This document shows positions 25,654 to 36,398 of a DNA stretch of 64,000 nucleotides, in pieces. The stretch's first letter is position 1; the number at the start of each line of letters is the position of its first letter. The stretch is taken from contig CAVUEG010000006.1 in the NCBI GenBank assembly GCA_963740525.1, positions 310,001 through 374,000 of the forward strand, read 5' to 3'. The DNA is from CAVUEG01 sp963740525 (lineage in GTDB: Bacteria; Actinomycetota; Actinomycetes; Propionibacteriales; Nocardioidaceae). Under the pieces are notes generated by a model, which worked only from the letters and a program-made list of their open reading frames with translations, did no database searches and was not told where the DNA came from. The translations under genes were made by a program, and so were the position numbers.

Positions 25654-26967
25654 GTGTGGGTCCTCGCGCACGGACTAGGCGGGGCCAAGAACCTGCCGAT
25701 CCCCGCCGGCTACGCGTTCGCCGGAGCCTGTGTGGCCCTCGCCGTGTCCTTCGCGGTCCTCATCGTGGCCTGGCGACGTCCCCGCTTCGACGCCGCCACC
25801 CTCGGAAGGCCGGTGCCGCGCCTGGCTGCCGTGGTCGAGGCGCGGTGGTTCCGTGTCCTGCTGAGGCTGGTCGGGCTCCTGTTCACCGCCTACGTCGCCT
25901 TCGCGGCCGTCCTGGGTCCGGATCTGCTCACGAACCCGACCTTCGGGGTGGTCTACGTGCTGCTCTGGGTCGGGATCGTGCCGCTCTCCCTGCTGTTCGG
26001 GCCCTTCTACCGGTCGGTCAGCCCGGTCCGCACGGTCAACCTCCTGGTCGCCAAGGTCCTGGGCGGAGACCCGACGAAGGGTGTCTTCGAGATGCCGGCG
26101 CGCCTCGGCTACTGGCCTGCGGCGGCGGGCCTGCTCGCGTTCGTCTGGCTGGAGCTGGTCTACCCGTCGGCGACCTACCTGTCGGCCGTCAGGCTGTGGT
26201 TCGCGGTGTACCTGGCGGTGATGCTCATCGGCGGTGCTCTGTACGGCAGCCGCTGGTTCGCCCGCGCGGACCCGTTCGAGGTCTACTCGACGCTGGTGGG
26301 TCACCTGTCGCCGTGGGGTCGACGCGCCGACGGTGTGCTCGTCGTACGCAGCCCGCTCGGCAACCTGGACGGCGTACCGGCGGGGCCGGGGCTCGTCGGC
26401 GTGGTGGCCGTGCTCTTCGGCAGCACGGCGTTCGACAGCTTCAAGGACACCCCCTTCTGGCTGCGACACGTGCAGGCGAGCAACATCGCCTCGGACCACC
26501 TGAACCTGCTGGCCCTGGTCGGCTTCTGCCTGCTGGTCGGGCTCACCTTCGCCGCCGCGACGATGACCACCGGGGTGGAGGACCTCCCTCGTCGCACCCT
26601 GCCCGACCTTTTCGCCCACGCCGTCGTGCCGATCGTCGTGGGCTACATCGTCGCCCACTACCTCAGCTACTTCGTCGAGACCGGCCAGCAGACCCTGATC
26701 CAGCTCAGTGACCCAATGGGAACCGGAGCGAACCTCCTCGGCACCGCGAACTGGCACGTGGGCTACTGGCTGTCACTGCATCCGGACTTCCTGGCGGTGA
26801 CGAAGGTGCTGGCAGTGGTCACCGGCCACGTGCTGGGCGTGATCGCCTCGCACGACAGAGCCGTCCGGCTGCTGCCCGCGCGACACCGGCTGACCGGTCA
26901 GCTCCCCCTGCTCGTGGTGATGGTCGCCTACACCTTCGGCGGGCTGTCCCTGCTCTTCGCGGCCTGA
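25654..26967 (+). CDS. Polytopic membrane protein, conserved, unknown function
   Basis: The 437-residue product has about ten hydrophobic helices and begins at GTG 25654, one base after the lipoprotein stop, so translation is coupled. Between helices it carries FYRSVSPVRTVNLL and a cytoplasmic RADPFEVYSTLVGHLSPWGRR segment; the second half ends WLSLHPDFLAVTKVLAVV. I recognise it as a conserved actinobacterial membrane protein without assigned function. Pairing with a cupredoxin-like lipoprotein suggests a surface metal or redox role, which is only inference. Confidence 0.7.
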   Translation: MWVLAHGLGGAKNLPIPAGYAFAGACVALAVSFAVLIVAWRRPRFDAATLGRPVPRLAAVVEARWFRVLLRLVGLLFTAYVAFAAVLGPDLLTNPTFGVVYVLLWVGIVPLSLLFGPFYRSVSPVRTVNLLVAKVLGGDPTKGVFEMPARLGYWPAAAGLLAFVWLELVYPSATYLSAVRLWFAVYLAVMLIGGALYGSRWFARADPFEVYSTLVGHLSPWGRRADGVLVVRSPLGNLDGVPAGPGLVGVVAVLFGSTAFDSFKDTPFWLRHVQASNIASDHLNLLALVGFCLLVGLTFAAATMTTGVEDLPRRTLPDLFAHAVVPIVVGYIVAHYLSYFVETGQQTLIQLSDPMGTGANLLGTANWHVGYWLSLHPDFLAVTKVLAVVTGHVLGVIASHDRAVRLLPARHRLTGQLPLLVVMVAYTFGGLSLLFAA

Positions 26968-26980
26968 GCCGCACCTCAGG
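26963..26980. terminator. Hairpin enclosing two convergent stop codons
   Basis: CCTGAG and CTCAGG pair around the 6-base loop CCGCAC. The membrane protein TGA (26965-26967) lies in the left arm and the CpaE-like gene's TGA (TCA at 26976-26978) in the right arm. Same architecture as 21515-21540. Confidence 0.45.
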
Positions 26981-28205
26981 AGGTACGCCGACGCACCCGA
27001 CTGCGGCGCGGCGACGCGGCGCGGCCGAGCATCCCGTCCGCGACCGCGGCGATCCCGCGGCGCAGGGCCGACTCCCCCACCTCGGTCACCGTCCTACCGG
27101 CCATCAGCGCCCGGTCGGCTCCTGCCCGGTCCTCGAGCACGAAGTGGACGCCCACGGGTCGGGCGAAGCCCTCCACCATCCCGGTGATCTCGTGCTCGGA
27201 CCACCCCAGCGAACCGCGCATCCGGTTCACCACCACGCGCACCGGGGTCCCCGCCACCAGGCCGCGCAGCTCGACCAGGCCCCGCGCCAGACGGGCGAGG
27301 CCCACCGGGTCGGCTGCCCCGACGACCACCACCTCGTCGGCCGATTCCAGCGCCTCGACGGTCATCTGGTTGCGCCCGAGCGCGCCCTCGGCGATCCCCT
27401 GCTCGAGGGAGAAGCCGGTGTCGACCACGACGAGGCCGTCGCCGGCGGCGTCCGCGGCCACCAGGTCTCGGGCGAGCGCCAGCACGTGGGAGAGCGTGCC
27501 GGCGCGCACCTCGGTCCACCGGTCCGGTCGCGGCAGGCCGGTGAGCACGCAGAGCCCACCGCCGACGTCACGGCTGGCACGTCTCAGACCCGCGGCCTCC
27601 AGCTCGCCGGAGTTGGCGAGCCTCGCCGTCGCGAGGAGCCCCGAGACCTCGTCCAGGATGCCCAGGTGCTGCGCCATGCAGCCGCCGTACGGGTCCGCAT
27701 CGACGGCCAGGACGCCGCGGTCACGGGCTGCGAGCTCTGCGGCGAGCCCGACCGTGAGGGTGGTTCGTCCAGGGGCGCCTCCCGGCCCCCAGACCGCGAC
27801 CACCCGGCCCGCTCCGGGAGCCCCTTCGGAGGCGGCCGGGAGGGCGTCGGCCACGGGTTCGGGAGCCTCGCTGACCACCTGGTCGACGGTGTGCCTCAGC
27901 CCGGCCAGGTCCCCACCGATGACGGCGGCGGCTCCCATCCGTCGGAGCCGGTCGTGGTCGTGGTCGGCGACGACGACGCCGCGCAGGCCGAAGCGTCGCA
28001 GGTGGGCCAGCGCGGGTGCGTCGAGGCCCTGCGCATCGCCCGAGACCAGCGCCACCTCGGCCTCGCCGGTGGTGGCGCTGGCCAGCAGGTCCGGCAGGTC
28101 CACGCACCGCTTGATCACCGTGACCCCGCGGGCCGACTGGAGCAGCCGCAGTGCCTCGCTCTCCCAGGTGGCGCCGGCCGCCAGCAGGATGACCGAGACG
28201 TCCAT
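26976..28205 (-). CDS. CpaE-like (MinD/ParA superfamily) ATPase with altered P-loop
   Basis: The 409-residue product has an N-terminal receiver-like region (about 1-115), a linker, then a MinD/ParA fold: P-loop PGGAPGRTT at residues 141-149, VLAVDADPYGG and DGLVVVDTGFS. Canonical deviant Walker A is KGGxxGKTT; both lysines are replaced here (Pro and Arg). CpaE relatives localise Tad/Flp pilus or septum machinery. The gene starts one base after the SAF-domain gene ends, so they are one operon. No other Tad genes (ATPase, TadBC, pilin) are present. Confidence 0.78.
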   Translation of the reverse strand: MDVSVILLAAGATWESEALRLLQSARGVTVIKRCVDLPDLLASATTGEAEVALVSGDAQGLDAPALAHLRRFGLRGVVVADHDHDRLRRMGAAAVIGGDLAGLRHTVDQVVSEAPEPVADALPAASEGAPGAGRVVAVWGPGGAPGRTTLTVGLAAELAARDRGVLAVDADPYGGCMAQHLGILDEVSGLLATARLANSGELEAAGLRRASRDVGGGLCVLTGLPRPDRWTEVRAGTLSHVLALARDLVAADAAGDGLVVVDTGFSLEQGIAEGALGRNQMTVEALESADEVVVVGAADPVGLARLARGLVELRGLVAGTPVRVVVNRMRGSLGWSEHEITGMVEGFARPVGVHFVLEDRAGADRALMAGRTVTEVGESALRRGIAAVADGMLGRAASPRRSRVRRRTS

Positions 28206-28904
28206 TCAGCGCTGCCTGGTGATCACGACGTGCCCCGTGGCCGTGCCCGCGAGGGCGGAGCCCAGCTGGTCCGCGTCGTCCACGTCGACCCCGACGATGA
28301 TCTGCCGGTTGCCGCTCGGCCCCAGGGTCGTCTCGACCGCGGGCGCAGCCACCACGACGACGCCGCTGAGCACCGCGACCGCCTCGACGGAACCGTCGGA
28401 GCCCGCATCGGGAGCAACCCAGACGTCCACCACCGAGCCGACCCGCACCGTGGCGGGCACCTGGTCCGCGGAGACCGAGATCGGAACCTCGACCAGGTCG
28501 CCGCCCTCTCGCGTGCCGAGGGCCGACCGGGGCAGGAGCTCACCCTGCCCCACCACGCGGGTGACGAGCAGGCCGTCCGGCAGCGGCTGGGTCGCTGAGA
28601 GGTACCGGTCGGCGTCCGAGGGGTCCCCGAACCTAACCCGGCGCACCTCCAGGTCCGCGGAGCCGAGCGGCTGACCCTCCGTGAGCTCTCCGGCCGCCAC
28701 CCACACCGGCACCGTGTCGTCGGCCCTGGTGAGCGTGGCGGCTCCCAGCAGGACCGAGCCCGCCACGATGAGCAGCCCGACCACCAGCCGCGGATCACGC
28801 CAGCCGGGTCGGCGCGCCCGGGTCGCGGCCGGGACGGACGCGGTGCCCGGCTGGGCACCGGGTTGGGCACCGGGGGTCCTGACGACGGGCAGGGTCACCG
28901 GCAC
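28206..28904 (-). CDS. SAF domain (CpaB/RcpC-like) membrane-anchored protein
   Basis: The 232-residue product has an Arg-rich cytoplasmic N terminus and one membrane helix (about 40-60). A SAF domain follows, starting VPVWVAAGELTEGQPLGSADL, a fold that binds peptidoglycan or glycans in pilus and flagellar assembly proteins. A second beta domain runs to the end. GTG 28904 or the GTG two codons later may be the start; neither has a strong ribosome-binding site. It is in an operon with the CpaE-like ATPase. Confidence 0.75.
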   Translation of the reverse strand: MPVTLPVVRTPGAQPGAQPGTASVPAATRARRPGWRDPRLVVGLLIVAGSVLLGAATLTRADDTVPVWVAAGELTEGQPLGSADLEVRRVRFGDPSDADRYLSATQPLPDGLLVTRVVGQGELLPRSALGTREGGDLVEVPISVSADQVPATVRVGSVVDVWVAPDAGSDGSVEAVAVLSGVVVVAAPAVETTLGPSGNRQIIVGVDVDDADQLGSALAGTATGHVVITRQR

Positions 28905-28999
28905 ATCATCGCCGGTCCGGAGCAGGGGTAAACCTCGCCCTCCACAGGCAAACGCCGCCCAACGCCCGCAAACGCCGGGCTCCGTGTCAGGCTTGGTCC

Positions 29000-29266
29000 A
29001 TGGCAGGTTCGGACAGGTCCCCCCGCTTCCTCACGCTGACGGACGTCGCGGAGGTGCTCAACACCTCCTCGGCCCAGGTGTACGCCCTGGTGCGACGCCA
29101 GGAGCTCAAGGCGATCAAGCTCGGCGGCCGGGGGCAGTGGCGCATCGAGGCCACCGAGCTCGAGGACTTCATCCAGCGCATGTACGACGCCACCCGCACC
29201 CATCTCGACCACCAGGGCGACGCCGCCGACGAGCCGACGGACTCGCCGCTGCCGTCCCGGGACTGA
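29000..29266 (+). CDS. Small helix-turn-helix protein, excisionase/MerR-like
   Basis: The 88-residue product matches the MerR-like winged helix of the excisionase family: FLTLTDVAEVLNTSSAQVYALVRRQELKAIKLGGRGQWRIEATELEDFI. It resembles BldC-type small developmental regulators as well as excisionases. The ATG at 29000 has no clear ribosome-binding site and may be translated leaderless. No integrase or attachment site is nearby, so a regulatory rather than recombination role is favoured. It diverges from the SAF/CpaE-like operon and may control it. Confidence 0.75.
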   Translation: MAGSDRSPRFLTLTDVAEVLNTSSAQVYALVRRQELKAIKLGGRGQWRIEATELEDFIQRMYDATRTHLDHQGDAADEPTDSPLPSRD

Positions 29267-29270
29267 CCGG

Positions 29271-29816
29271 CTAGCCGCTCGCGCGCAGGGCTGAGAGCGA
29301 GGTGAACGGGATCGCCAGGACCCCCGCCGCACCCTCCAGCTCGACGAAGTCCGCGCCGACCCGTCCCAGGGGACCCGCCTCGCGGCCACCGTCGGTGAGG
29401 TGAACCTGGACCGGGACCCGCTCCTCGCCCATCCGCCGCAGCACCGACCCCAGCGAGAGCCGTGCGGTGACCGGCCAGGCCTCGCGGTGGACGGAGCGCT
29501 CCGAGAGCCCGAGCACGGAGACCACCGAGGAGAGCGGGACCACCCAGTCGAACGCTCCGGTGTCACCCCCGCCCGGCTCGAGTAGGCACCAGTCGACACC
29601 GACCCTGGCCACCCGACCCCCCAGCGCGCCGAGTCCCGGAAGGCGGAGCCGCACCTCGCAGCCGACGCTCGCCATCCAGCGCGACACGACGTCGACGCGG
29701 AGGTACTCCGCCTGGGCGCGGTCGGCCACCTCGAGGTCGCGTTCCTCGAGTGCCATTCCGCTCGCCTGCTGCTCGAGGTCCTCGAACAGTTCCAGCAACG
29801 ACTCTTCCCAGCGCAT
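29271..29816 (-). CDS. Conserved actinobacterial protein with two beta-barrel-like lobes
   Basis: The 181-residue product starts best at ATG 29816 (MRWEESLLELFEDLEQQ). After a helical N terminus of about 45 residues come two similar lobes. The first ends GGRVARVGVDWCLLEPG...WVVPLSSV; the second ends GPLGRVGADFVELEGAAGVLAIPFTSL. Both share a G-x-RVGxDxxxLE pattern followed by a strand and a PxxS/T turn, which looks like an internal duplication of an SH3- or LSm-like barrel. No assigned function. The 3' ends of this and the HTH gene are 4 bases apart. Confidence 0.65.
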   Translation of the reverse strand: MRWEESLLELFEDLEQQASGMALEERDLEVADRAQAEYLRVDVVSRWMASVGCEVRLRLPGLGALGGRVARVGVDWCLLEPGGGDTGAFDWVVPLSSVVSVLGLSERSVHREAWPVTARLSLGSVLRRMGEERVPVQVHLTDGGREAGPLGRVGADFVELEGAAGVLAIPFTSLSALRASG

Positions 29817-29874
29817 GCGTCGAACGGTCGACGCCGGGGCCGGCGATGTCAACGGCCTGCTGTGGACGGCGTGG

Positions 29875-29903
29875 TTGACGGGCTCAGCAAACGGACGTAG
29901 AAA
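29875..29903 (+). promoter_or_regulatory. Sigma-70-type promoter for the LysM gene
   Basis: TTGACG at 29875-29880, a 17-base spacer and TAGAAA at 29898-29903 match a housekeeping promoter. It lies in a locally AT-rich stretch upstream of the LysM gene; AAGGA at 29939-29943 is the ribosome-binding site for ATG 29949. Confidence 0.55.
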
Positions 29904-29948
29904 CAGTAAATCGCATCAAACAACCAGAAACCACATTCAAGGACCTCC

Positions 29949-30644
29949 ATGTCGATGTCTCGGACGGGCACGCTGACGCGTGGCATCGCGGTCCTCGCTG
30001 CCCTCGGCGTCGGCTGCACCTGGCTCGTGGAGACGCTGGCGCCGCTGGTCCGCCACCGTGACGCCGGCGGCGGCTGGACCGGCCTGCTGGTCGACCTGTC
30101 GGCGCTGGTCGTCCTGCTCGGGACCGCCTGGCTGGGTGTCCTGACCGTGGCCGCGATCCTGGACGGCCTGGCCGCGCGCGGCCCTGTTCTGCTCCCCTGG
30201 CTCGGTTGCCCCGCCGCTCTGCGTAGCGCCCTGGTGGTGGTCGTGGGGGGTGGGCTCACCCTGGTCCCCCTCTCCCCCGCAGTGGCCGACCAAGTCGACC
30301 CACCACCCCCGGGCATCCCGCAGGCCCCGACCACGGCGGGCGCGCTCGACGGGCTCAGCCTCCCCGACCGGACCAGCGATGCGGCCGGCACGGCGACGCC
30401 GCGCTGGCTCGTCGTACGTCGTGGCGACTGCCTGTGGTCGATCGCTCGGCACGACCTCGGCCCCGGAGCCGACGACGACGCGGTCGCCACCCGGTGGCGG
30501 CGCATCTACCACGCCAACCGCGGGGTCATCGGCCCCGACACCGACCTACTCCTGCCCGGACTCCGGTTGGCCCTTCCCCCGTCGCTCGACACGACCCATC
30601 CGAGCCGGGATCCCGACCGGCCCCATCGAGAGGAAGACCGTTGA
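29949..30644 (+). CDS. LysM domain membrane protein
   Basis: The 231-residue product has three hydrophobic stretches (about 9-28, 44-70 and 85-105), then a Pro-rich linker. A LysM-like domain at about 150-212 (WLVVRRGDCLWSIARHDLGPG...WRRIYHANRGVIGPDTDLLLPGLRLALP) ends the protein. LysM binds peptidoglycan N-acetylglucosamine. Its stop overlaps the next gene's TTG start (TTGA). The gene has its own promoter and forms a pair with the Rv3235-family gene. Confidence 0.78.
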   Translation: MSMSRTGTLTRGIAVLAALGVGCTWLVETLAPLVRHRDAGGGWTGLLVDLSALVVLLGTAWLGVLTVAAILDGLAARGPVLLPWLGCPAALRSALVVVVGGGLTLVPLSPAVADQVDPPPPGIPQAPTTAGALDGLSLPDRTSDAAGTATPRWLVVRRGDCLWSIARHDLGPGADDDAVATRWRRIYHANRGVIGPDTDLLLPGLRLALPPSLDTTHPSRDPDRPHREEDR

Positions 30645-31153
30645 CCAGCAACCACCAGCTCCGCCGCCCACCCAGCCCCCTGCGAGGCCACGTCACGCGT
30701 CTCGTCCCGCTCGACGGAGAGGCGGTCGCGGTGGCCACCGTGCAAGGAGCGCTCGCTCTCGAGCTACCGGGCCTGCGCGGCATGCCCCGCGGACCTGAGC
30801 TCACCCTGGTCGCTGCCGACGGCCCCGACCCCCTGCGCGCCTGGGCCGGCCGGTTCGGACAGGCGGTGGTCGAGGTCCTGGGCGGCAGCCGGCCGGTGAG
30901 CCAGCTCCTCCGCTGGACCAGCCCCGACGTCTACGACGACCTGTGCCGACGCGTGGAGATGCTGGGCCGCACGGGTGCCGGCCGAGGTCGGGCCGCGCGA
31001 CCACAGGTGCGCAGCGTGCACGTCTCGACACCGACCCCGGGGGCAGCCGAGGTCAGTGTCCACGTGCGACACGGGCAGCGCTCACGCGCGTTCGCCGCCC
31101 GGCTGGAGGCCCGTCAGGGTCGCTGGCAGTGCACAGCACTTCAGTTCGGCTGA
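30641..31153 (+). CDS. Rv3235 family protein
   Basis: The 170-residue product is assigned to the Rv3235 family by RSVHVSTPTPGAAEVSVHV and RSRAFAARLEARQGRWQCTALQFG at the C terminus, with SQLLRWTSPDVYDDLCRR in the middle. TTG at 30641, overlapping the LysM stop and preceded by AGAGGAAG, is the best start; the next ATG would remove 46 residues. Function unknown; in mycobacteria it also lies close to secA. The secA gene converges on it here. Confidence 0.75.
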   Translation: MTSNHQLRRPPSPLRGHVTRLVPLDGEAVAVATVQGALALELPGLRGMPRGPELTLVAADGPDPLRAWAGRFGQAVVEVLGGSRPVSQLLRWTSPDVYDDLCRRVEMLGRTGAGRGRAARPQVRSVHVSTPTPGAAEVSVHVRHGQRSRAFAARLEARQGRWQCTALQFG

Positions 31154-31168
31154 CAGGCTCCGGTCTCC

Positions 31169-31175
<7 letters not shown>
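31147..31175. terminator. Hairpin with both stop codons of the Rv3235-like gene and secA in its arms
   Basis: CGGCTGA (31147-31153) pairs with TCAGCCG (31169-31175) around a 15-base loop. The left arm ends exactly with the TGA of the Rv3235-family gene and the right arm starts exactly with the reverse of the secA TGA. Confidence 0.45.
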
Positions 31176-33958
<2,783 letters not shown>

Positions 33959-34091
33959 GTGTGGCTCCTGGGTTGTGTTGTCTGATGAACGAGGGGCGGG
34001 GGGCAATGGTTTCCCGCGCCCGAGGTGGCTTCGCCCCGTCCGGTGGTCATGCTACCGAGAGCGGCAACCGGCGCGTGGCGCGCCCGGTGGT

Positions 34092-34697
34092 TCAGGGCGC
34101 CTGCGGGCAGCCGTGCACACGCTTCCAGCGGCGGACCGCGTGTCTGGGCGACCGGTCGCCTCCGTCCTCCCACGAGCGGAGGAAGCGGTACGGCGAGACC
34201 TCCCCGCGCCGGATCCACCAGTCGTGGCGACCTCGACAGACCGGGCTCAGCCCGAAGTGCAGGTGACAGGCGATGCCCGCGGCGTCCCCGCTGCGACCCA
34301 CTCTGCCCAGCCGCTCGCCCGTGTCGACCCGGTCCCCCGCGGCGAGACCCGGGCGTACCCGTCGCAGGTGGGACCCGTAGTACCGGACGTGGTCGTCCCC
34401 GCGGATCGAGAAGTACCTCCCGCCGCGCTGGCCCCCGAGGTTCGTCGCGGGGTCCCAGCGATCCTTGCGCCCGACCTCGAGGACCACGCCCGACATCGGG
34501 GCCACTACCGGCGAGCCGCAGGCGGCGAAGATGTCGGTGGCCGGGTAGTCGTGGTGGGCCTTGCCGTAGTCGGCGTGGCCCACGATCGGGAACTGCCGGC
34601 TGTCGAGGACCGGCTCCGCGCCACCCGTGGCGGGCATCCAGGGCGGGAACACCGCGGACGCGGCGACCATCAGCACCGCGAGCGTCGTACCCAGCAT
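34092..34697 (-). CDS. M23 family metallopeptidase (LytM-like)
   Basis: The 201-residue product has a signal peptide at residues 1-25 from ATG 34697. The M23 domain has HHDYPATDIFA with the first zinc ligands, APMSGVVLEVG, and the CHLHFG HxH motif. Such enzymes cleave peptidoglycan cross-bridges or act as regulators of amidases. It lies just upstream of secA on the same strand with a 133-base gap. A Cys pair near the C terminus may form a disulfide. Confidence 0.82.
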   Translation of the reverse strand: MLGTTLAVLMVAASAVFPPWMPATGGAEPVLDSRQFPIVGHADYGKAHHDYPATDIFAACGSPVVAPMSGVVLEVGRKDRWDPATNLGGQRGGRYFSIRGDDHVRYYGSHLRRVRPGLAAGDRVDTGERLGRVGRSGDAAGIACHLHFGLSPVCRGRHDWWIRRGEVSPYRFLRSWEDGGDRSPRHAVRRWKRVHGCPQAP

Positions 34698-34794
34698 GTC
34701 CTCACCCCTCGGCGGCTCCGCTGCCGACCCTACCCGCGCCGGCGCTCGGTGGCGGCCCGGACGACGGGCCCACCCGAGCAAGCCGACCAATCAC

Positions 34795-34823
34795 CTGACA
34801 GGCTGGCTGCGAAAAGGTACAAA
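34795..34823 (+). promoter_or_regulatory. Sigma-70-type promoter for the metallophosphoesterase gene
   Basis: CTGACA at 34795-34800, a 17-base spacer and TACAAA at 34818-34823 sit 35 bases before ATG 34858. Predicted transcription start is near 34830, giving a short leader. Confidence 0.5.
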
Positions 34824-34857
34824 GTAGACCCAGCCGGCAACACCTTGGTAAGCCCCC

Positions 34858-36387
34858 ATGACGTCTTCTGACACCCCGCTCACAGCGGCTCCCGAACCCG
34901 GTCCCGAGCCGCTCGACCAGCCCGCCAACCCGCCCGTCAACAGGTCCAGCCGGCCCCGCTGGCGCACCCGGCTGCTCCGGTTCGGTGCGGCCATGATGCT
35001 CGGGCTGATCGGGGCCTGGCTCGGGCTGACCCTCGGCGGCACCGTGCACCACGAGGTCGGCCCGCTAGCGACCTCGATGCGGGTCACCCCCGAGTGGCAC
35101 GGCGGGACCTCGGTCGACATTCCCCCGCTGGGAACGCTCGACCTGGCCACCCACGAGGGGCCGCTCGGGATCACCGCAGCCCTCGAGGGGGTGGACACGG
35201 AGGAGGCACGGGACATCGTGGCCGACCCCAAGCGCCTCGCCGGTCTCGAGCCACAGGCCGTGGCGGACCTGCGCTGGGAGGTGAAGATGGCCGCCGGTCG
35301 CGGACTGCTCGCCAGCCTGGTGGGAGCCGTGCTGCTGTCCGCGCTCGCCCTGCGCCGGGTGAGCTCCGCTCTGGTCGGCGGCGGCACGGCACTCCTCGCC
35401 GTGGGCACCGCCGGCGCCATCGCGGTGGCCACCTGGAACCCCGCGGCCTTCGCGGAACCCCGCTACACCGGGCTGCTCACCAGCGCTCCCTCCGTGGTCG
35501 GCAACGCGGAGAGCATCGTCAACGACTTCTCCGCATACGGCGACCAGCTGGCGATGATCGTGCAGAACGTGAGCGGCTTGTACGCCGTCACCTCCGACCT
35601 GCCGCTGCTGCCCCCGCAGCAGGACCTGGTCCGTGTGCTCCACGTCTCCGACCTGCACCTGGCCCCCCAGGCCTGGGACCTGATCCGCACCGTGTCCAAG
35701 CAGTACGACATCGACGTCATCGTCGACTCGGGCGACATCACCGACCACGGCACCCGCGCGGAGAACCGCTATGTGGAGGAGATCCGGCGCCTGAAGACGC
35801 CGTACGTGTGGGTGCGGGGCAACCACGACTCGATGCTGACACAGGCCGCGATGGAGAAGATCCCCAACGTCGTCGTGCTCGACGGCAAGGTCCGGAAGGT
35901 GGCCGGCCTGAGGTTCCTCGGTGCCGGCGACCCGAGCTTCACCCCTGACAAGAGCGTGGTCCACGACGACTCGGCGCTGGTCACCGACGCCGTCGAGCGC
36001 CTGGCCGAGCAGGCCGTCGCCGCCGGCGGGGTCGACATCACGGTCTTCCACGACCCGACCTCACGCGAGCTGCTGGACGGGACCTCGCAGATGGCGCTCT
36101 TCGGTCACTTCCACAACCGGAAGGTGACTCGCGGGAAGGCGGGGACCTGGCTGATGCTGGAGGGCTCCACGGGCGGCTCCGGGCTGCGCGCGCTGGAACC
36201 GCAGGTCCCGGCCAGGATCGAGATGTCGGTGCTCTACGTCGACCGGCAGACCGGCGAGCTGCGCGCGTACGACGACATCAGCCTGGGTGGGCTCGGGATG
36301 GCTTCGGCCCAGATCGAGCGTCAGGTCGTCGAGGTGCCGCGTGACGGTACGTCGTCGGTCTCCCCGCAGCCGAGCACCCGACCCTGA
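34858..36387 (+). CDS. Membrane-anchored calcineurin-like metallophosphoesterase
   Basis: The 509-residue product has a Pro-rich cytoplasmic start, a membrane helix at about 41-63, an extracytoplasmic-looking region, two more hydrophobic helices (about 145-185), then the catalytic domain. All metal-binding motifs are present: SDLHL, DSGDITDHG, RGNHDS, FHDP and GHFHNR. Substrate unknown (phosphodiester or phosphomonoester). It has its own promoter and converges on the methyltransferase gene. Confidence 0.82.
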   Translation: MTSSDTPLTAAPEPGPEPLDQPANPPVNRSSRPRWRTRLLRFGAAMMLGLIGAWLGLTLGGTVHHEVGPLATSMRVTPEWHGGTSVDIPPLGTLDLATHEGPLGITAALEGVDTEEARDIVADPKRLAGLEPQAVADLRWEVKMAAGRGLLASLVGAVLLSALALRRVSSALVGGGTALLAVGTAGAIAVATWNPAAFAEPRYTGLLTSAPSVVGNAESIVNDFSAYGDQLAMIVQNVSGLYAVTSDLPLLPPQQDLVRVLHVSDLHLAPQAWDLIRTVSKQYDIDVIVDSGDITDHGTRAENRYVEEIRRLKTPYVWVRGNHDSMLTQAAMEKIPNVVVLDGKVRKVAGLRFLGAGDPSFTPDKSVVHDDSALVTDAVERLAEQAVAAGGVDITVFHDPTSRELLDGTSQMALFGHFHNRKVTRGKAGTWLMLEGSTGGSGLRALEPQVPARIEMSVLYVDRQTGELRAYDDISLGGLGMASAQIERQVVEVPRDGTSSVSPQPSTRP

Positions 36388-36398
36388 CGGAGCGTCAG
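36384..36398. terminator. Hairpin enclosing two convergent stop codons
   Basis: CTGACG and CGTCAG pair around a 3-base GAG loop. The phosphoesterase TGA (36385-36387) and the methyltransferase TGA (TCA at 36395-36397) face each other in the two arms. Confidence 0.45.

Noticed and set aside
26976..28904. Complete Tad/Flp pilus locus
   Set aside because: Only CpaE-like and CpaB-like genes are present; no secretion ATPase, TadB/C or pilin within the window.
29000..29266. Excisionase-like gene as sign of an integrated element
   Set aside because: No integrase, tRNA attachment site, direct repeats or shift in base use nearby; small MerR-like HTH proteins are common chromosomal regulators.
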